Source of the DNA: Clostridia bacterium
GTDB taxonomy: Bacteria > Bacillota > Clostridia > Monoglobales > Firm-18
Length of the DNA: 8,844 nt
Direction: 5' to 3'
Assembly (NCBI GenBank): GCA_017408205.1
Contig: JAFQVC010000021.1
Location: 1 to 8,844 of the forward strand
In this document: piece after piece, positions 6,093 to 8,844 of the stretch
Position numbering within the stretch: the stretch's first letter is position 1
How the letters are laid out: each line of letters starts with the position of its first letter
The notes under the pieces: model-generated
Database searches by the model: none
What the model was told of the DNA's origin: nothing
What the model saw: only the letters and a program-made list of their open reading frames with translations
Program-made: the position numbers and the translations under genes

Positions 6093-7649
6093 ATGGGAAA
6101 ATATTATATTACAACCGCTATTGCATATACATCAAGAAAGCCACATATAGGCAATACTTATGAAATAGTTTTAACAGATGCAATTGCGAGATACAGACGT
6201 TTAATCGGTGACGACGTTTTCTTTTTAACAGGTACCGACGAACACGGTCAGAAGATTCAGGAACTTGCTGAAAATTCGGGTGTGACTCCCAAGGAATATG
6301 TTGACGGTATTGCAGGAGAAGTACGTGCTATATGGGATTTAATGAACACAAGTTACGATAAATTTATAAGAACTACCGACGATTATCACGAAAAAACAGT
6401 ACAGGAAATATTTAAGAAACTGTACGACCAGGGGGACATATACAAGGGCAAATATGAGGGGCTTTACTGCGTGCCCTGTGAAAGTTTCTTTACCGAAACT
6501 CAGGCAGAAAACGGAATTTGCCCCGATTGCGGACGCCCTGTGACAAAAACAGTAGAAGAAGCATATTTCTTTAAAATGAGCAAATATCAGGACAAACTTA
6601 TGAAGCACATAGAAGAAAATCCTGATTTTATAAAACCCGAGTCAAGAAAAAAAGAAATGGTTAATAATTTCTTAAAACCGGGACTTCAGGACCTTTGCGT
6701 ATCACGTTCTTCATTTACCTGGGGTGTACCTGTTTCTTTTGACGACAAGCACATTATTTATGTATGGATTGACGCTTTGTCAAACTACATTACTGCTCTT
6801 GGCTACACTCCCGACAAAAAAGGTGAGTTGTATGAAAAATACTGGCCTGCAAATGTCCACATTATCGGTAAAGACATTCTTCGTTTCCACACAATTTACT
6901 GGCCAATTCTTCTTATGGCTTTGGGAGAACCATTGCCCAAACAGATATTTGGTCATCCCTGGATGCTTTTCGGCGAGGACAAAATGAGTAAATCAAAAGG
7001 CAACGTTATTTATGCTGATGATATGGTAAACCACTTTGGCGTGGATGCAGTAAGATATTATATGCTTCACGAAATGCCGTACGCACAGGACGGAACAATA
7101 ACCTATGAAACATTTATAAGCAGATATAATTCTGAACTTGCAAACACATTGGGTAACCTTGTTAACAGAACGGTAGCAATGGTTAAAAAGTATTTTGACG
7201 GTGTATTATATACTGACGGCGAAAAGGATGCACTTGATGACGAACTTATTAAAACCGCTCTTGATGCAAAAGCAAAAATGGAAGTATCAATGGAAGATTT
7301 AAGAGTTGCAGATGCAATTGATTCCGTATGGGATATTGTGAGAAGAAGCAACAAGTACATTGACGAAACTATGCCCTGGGCGCTTGCTAAAGACGAAAAC
7401 GGCAAAGACAGATTAAAAGCAGTTTTATATAATCTTGTAGAGTGCATAAGATACATTTCTGTAATGCTTACACCCTTTATGCCTGAAACTGCAGAAAAAA
7501 TTGCTCAGCAGATTAACTGTGACGCACTTTCCTGGGATACACTTAACGAATTTGGTAAAATAGAAAATGGCAAATCGGTAGGAGAAGCAACTCCCTTGTT
7601 TGCAAGAATTGACGAAGCGAAGAAATTAGAGGAGTTAATAAATGGTTAA
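6093..7649 (+). CDS. metG: Methionyl-tRNA synthetase, short form without C-terminal tRNA-binding domain
   Basis: This 518-residue class I synthetase charges tRNA-Met with methionine in the cytosol. It has the HIGH-type signature PHIGN (17-21), GTDEHGQKI (47-55) and KMSKSKGN (297-304). The zinc knuckle has two Cys pairs, Cys126/Cys129 (CVPC) and Cys143/Cys146 (CPDC). WIDALSNYI and GKDILRFHTIYWP are further family blocks. The anticodon-binding helical domain (about 345-505) ends in the usual PLFARID. Many Firmicutes enzymes continue for about 130 more residues with a Trbp111-like tRNA-binding and dimerisation domain; here the protein stops about 11 residues after PLFARID. The stop overlaps the tatD start, so this is the natural end, and the reading frame shows no damage. 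Such short enzymes exist in other bacteria and are usually monomeric; that state is inferred here. It is the first gene of an overlapping cluster with tatD and a radical SAM gene. Confidence 0.95.
   Translation: MGKYYITTAIAYTSRKPHIGNTYEIVLTDAIARYRRLIGDDVFFLTGTDEHGQKIQELAENSGVTPKEYVDGIAGEVRAIWDLMNTSYDKFIRTTDDYHEKTVQEIFKKLYDQGDIYKGKYEGLYCVPCESFFTETQAENGICPDCGRPVTKTVEEAYFFKMSKYQDKLMKHIEENPDFIKPESRKKEMVNNFLKPGLQDLCVSRSSFTWGVPVSFDDKHIIYVWIDALSNYITALGYTPDKKGELYEKYWPANVHIIGKDILRFHTIYWPILLMALGEPLPKQIFGHPWMLFGEDKMSKSKGNVIYADDMVNHFGVDAVRYYMLHEMPYAQDGTITYETFISRYNSELANTLGNLVNRTVAMVKKYFDGVLYTDGEKDALDDELIKTALDAKAKMEVSMEDLRVADAIDSVWDIVRRSNKYIDETMPWALAKDENGKDRLKAVLYNLVECIRYISVMLTPFMPETAEKIAQQINCDALSWDTLNEFGKIENGKSVGEATPLFARIDEAKKLEELING
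7628..7634 (+). promoter_or_regulatory. Ribosome binding site of tatD, inside the end of metG
   Basis: AGAGGAG lies 7 bases before the ATG at 7642 and within the last codons of metG, which sets the tatD start and indicates translational coupling. Confidence 0.8.
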
Positions 7650-8415
7650 TTTGTTTGACAGTCATGCCCATCTTGACGATGAAATGTTTGACGCTGACAG
7701 AGAACAGGTTATTGAAAATATTAAAAATAGCGGTGTAAAACTTGTTACAAACATTGCAAGCAGTATAAAAACATCATATCAGTCGGTAGATTTGGCGGAA
7801 AAATATGACTTTATTTACGCCACAGCGGGCGTGCACCCGTCAGACGTGTATGATATGACGGACAGTGACCTTGATACAATTGAAAAACTGTCAATGCACA
7901 AAAAAGTTGTAGCAATTGGTGAAATTGGTCTTGACTATCACTATGACGGATATGACGAAAACCTGCAGAAACACTGGTTTTTAAAACAGTTAAAACTTGC
8001 AGAGAAACTTGATATGCCAGTAGTTGTCCACTCCCGTGATGCGGCAAAAGATACTATGGATATTTTAAAATCCGTAAACACTGAGGGCATAATTCATTGC
8101 TATTCGGGGAGTGCCGAAATGGCAAAAGAATATATAGATATGGGTTACTATATTTCTTTTACGGGAACAGTTACTTATAAAAATGCCAAAACTGCAGTCA
8201 AGGTGGCATCTGAAATTCCTCTTGAGAGACTTCTTATTGAAACGGACAGTCCGTATCTTTCGCCCGACGGGTTTCGCGGTACAAGAAACGACAGTTCAAG
8301 GGTAAGATATGTGTGCGAGAAAATTGCACAGTTAAGAGGTATCAGTCCGGAGCAGTTGGCGGATATTACTTATGAAAATGCGAAAAGGGTGTATAGAATT
8401 GATAATCAGTTATAA
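7642..8415 (+). CDS. tatD: TatD family metal-dependent hydrolase / DNase
   Basis: The 257-residue protein is an amidohydrolase-fold TIM barrel of normal TatD length. Metal ligands expected for the family are all present: His8 and His10 in DSHAHLD, Glu94 in GEIGLDYHYD, His130 in VVVHSRDA, His152 in IIHCYSGS, and Asp202 in LIETDSPYLSP. Family members act as 3'-5' exonucleases on single-stranded DNA or RNA and some have been linked to oxidative damage repair; the substrate here is not shown by the sequence. After the LSP motif the protein reads FRGTRNDSSR, where many homologues have a proline after the Asn (RGxxN-x-P), a small departure. The start ATG overlaps the metG stop by 8 bases, and the 3' end overlaps the radical SAM gene by 17 bases. 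metG followed by tatD is a common Firmicutes order, often continued by rnmV and rsmA; here a radical SAM gene takes that place. Confidence 0.93.
   Translation: MVNLFDSHAHLDDEMFDADREQVIENIKNSGVKLVTNIASSIKTSYQSVDLAEKYDFIYATAGVHPSDVYDMTDSDLDTIEKLSMHKKVVAIGEIGLDYHYDGYDENLQKHWFLKQLKLAEKLDMPVVVHSRDAAKDTMDILKSVNTEGIIHCYSGSAEMAKEYIDMGYYISFTGTVTYKNAKTAVKVASEIPLERLLIETDSPYLSPDGFRGTRNDSSRVRYVCEKIAQLRGISPEQLADITYENAKRVYRIDNQL
8385..8391 (+). promoter_or_regulatory. Ribosome binding site supporting a TTG start for the radical SAM gene
   Basis: AAGGGTG lies within the end of tatD, 7 bases before the TTG at 8399. No ATG or GTG lies in that frame between here and the CxxxCxxC motif, so the TTG is the best start. 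Confidence 0.7.
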
Positions 8416-8844
8416 TTTAGGTAATTCACTTTACATAAACCTTACAAACAGATGTTCAAACAGTTGTGATTTTTGTTTAAGGGCGTCTAAAGGTCAACCC
8501 GAAATTGACAGCGACAAATGGGAAACAAGTGACGATTTAAGCGGAACAAGTGAACTGTGGCTTGACTACGAGCCCGAAGTTTCCGAAATTATCGAAGACC
8601 TGGCAAAAAGAGATTTGAAATCTTACGATGAAATAGTTTTTTGCGGTTTCGGTGAGCCGTTTATGAGATTTTACGATTGTGTTGAAATTGCAAAATGGTT
8701 AAGAGAACAACAGGTTAAAAAAATAAGGGTAAACACAAACGGTCAGGCAAATCTTATTTTTAATACTGACGTTACGCCTCTTATGGCCGGCTTGTTTGAC
8801 GTTGTATCTGTAAGTTTAAATAACAAAAATGCAAAAGAATATGA
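8399..8844 (+). CDS. TatD-associated radical SAM protein, partial (C-terminal part beyond the window)
   Basis: The reading frame is open from the TTG at 8399 to the window edge, giving the first 148 residues. The radical SAM cluster motif CxxxCxxC is Cys19, Cys23 and Cys26, preceded by NSLYINLTNRC. These cysteines hold the [4Fe-4S] cluster that cleaves S-adenosylmethionine to a 5'-deoxyadenosyl radical. GFGEP (83-87) is the SAM-binding GGE-type motif, and VNTNGQ (111-116) is the next barrel strand. NSLYINLTNRC, the spacing to the LWLDYEP block (53-59) and the position directly after tatD all fit the group annotated as TatD family-associated radical SAM proteins; I recognise this from memory and did not check it. 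Its reaction is unknown. The gene overlaps tatD by 17 bases (8399-8415) and so is likely coupled to it in translation. Similarity to activases for glycyl radical enzymes is general only, and no such enzyme gene lies nearby. Confidence 0.85.
   Translation, partial: MIISYNLGNSLYINLTNRCSNSCDFCLRASKGQPEIDSDKWETSDDLSGTSELWLDYEPEVSEIIEDLAKRDLKSYDEIVFCGFGEPFMRFYDCVEIAKWLREQQVKKIRVNTNGQANLIFNTDVTPLMAGLFDVVSVSLNNKNAKEY

Noticed and set aside
7103..7456. Antisense open frame of 117 codons within metG
   Set aside because: It lies opposite a strongly conserved gene, has no recognisable domain or good ribosome binding site, and its Ser/Leu-rich composition is that of a mirror frame.

Overview
The window looks like a chromosomal segment of a low-GC Gram-positive bacterium, most likely an anaerobic member of the Clostridia. 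The evidence is AT-rich coding sequence with good Shine-Dalgarno sites, a Firmicutes-type large SRP RNA, an S-layer-homology (SLH) protein, a ribosome quality-control RqcH/FbpA protein, and the pairing of a TatD hydrolase with a TatD-associated radical SAM protein. No species can be named from the sequence alone.

Layout. At the left edge (1 to about 154, minus strand) is the 5' portion of the SRP RNA gene; the rest lies outside the window. Its promoter is divergent from that of a full-length cytosolic GH2 beta-galactosidase (258-3284). A long hairpin (3310-3351) follows the galactosidase, and its right arm contains the ribosome binding site of a small exported protein made almost wholly of three SLH motifs (3357-3974). 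The next gap of about 300 bases is nearly filled by a 280-bp palindromic element (3982-4261). It has 16-bp perfect inverted ends, TA on both outer sides, and an interior that folds into two long arms. No reading frame is evident in it.

The right half is housekeeping. rqcH (4326-6029) has its own promoter directly beside the element. metG (6093-7649) also has its own promoter and is a short methionyl-tRNA synthetase without the C-terminal tRNA-binding domain. metG, tatD (7642-8415) and a radical SAM gene (8399 to beyond 8844) overlap head to tail and are probably translationally coupled.

How the genes relate. SRP RNA (protein targeting), RqcH (rescue of stalled 50S subunits) and MetRS (tRNA charging) all belong to translation. 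TatD is a metal-dependent nuclease or hydrolase, and the radical SAM protein is its recurrent partner of unknown function. The galactosidase feeds lactose or galactoside breakdown, and the SLH protein is a cell-surface component. The four recognisable promoters (SRP RNA, lacZ, rqcH, metG) share one architecture: a degenerate -35, a 17-bp spacer and an extended TGn -10. The least explained items are the 280-bp element, the hairpin over the SLH ribosome binding site, and the tatD/radical SAM pair.
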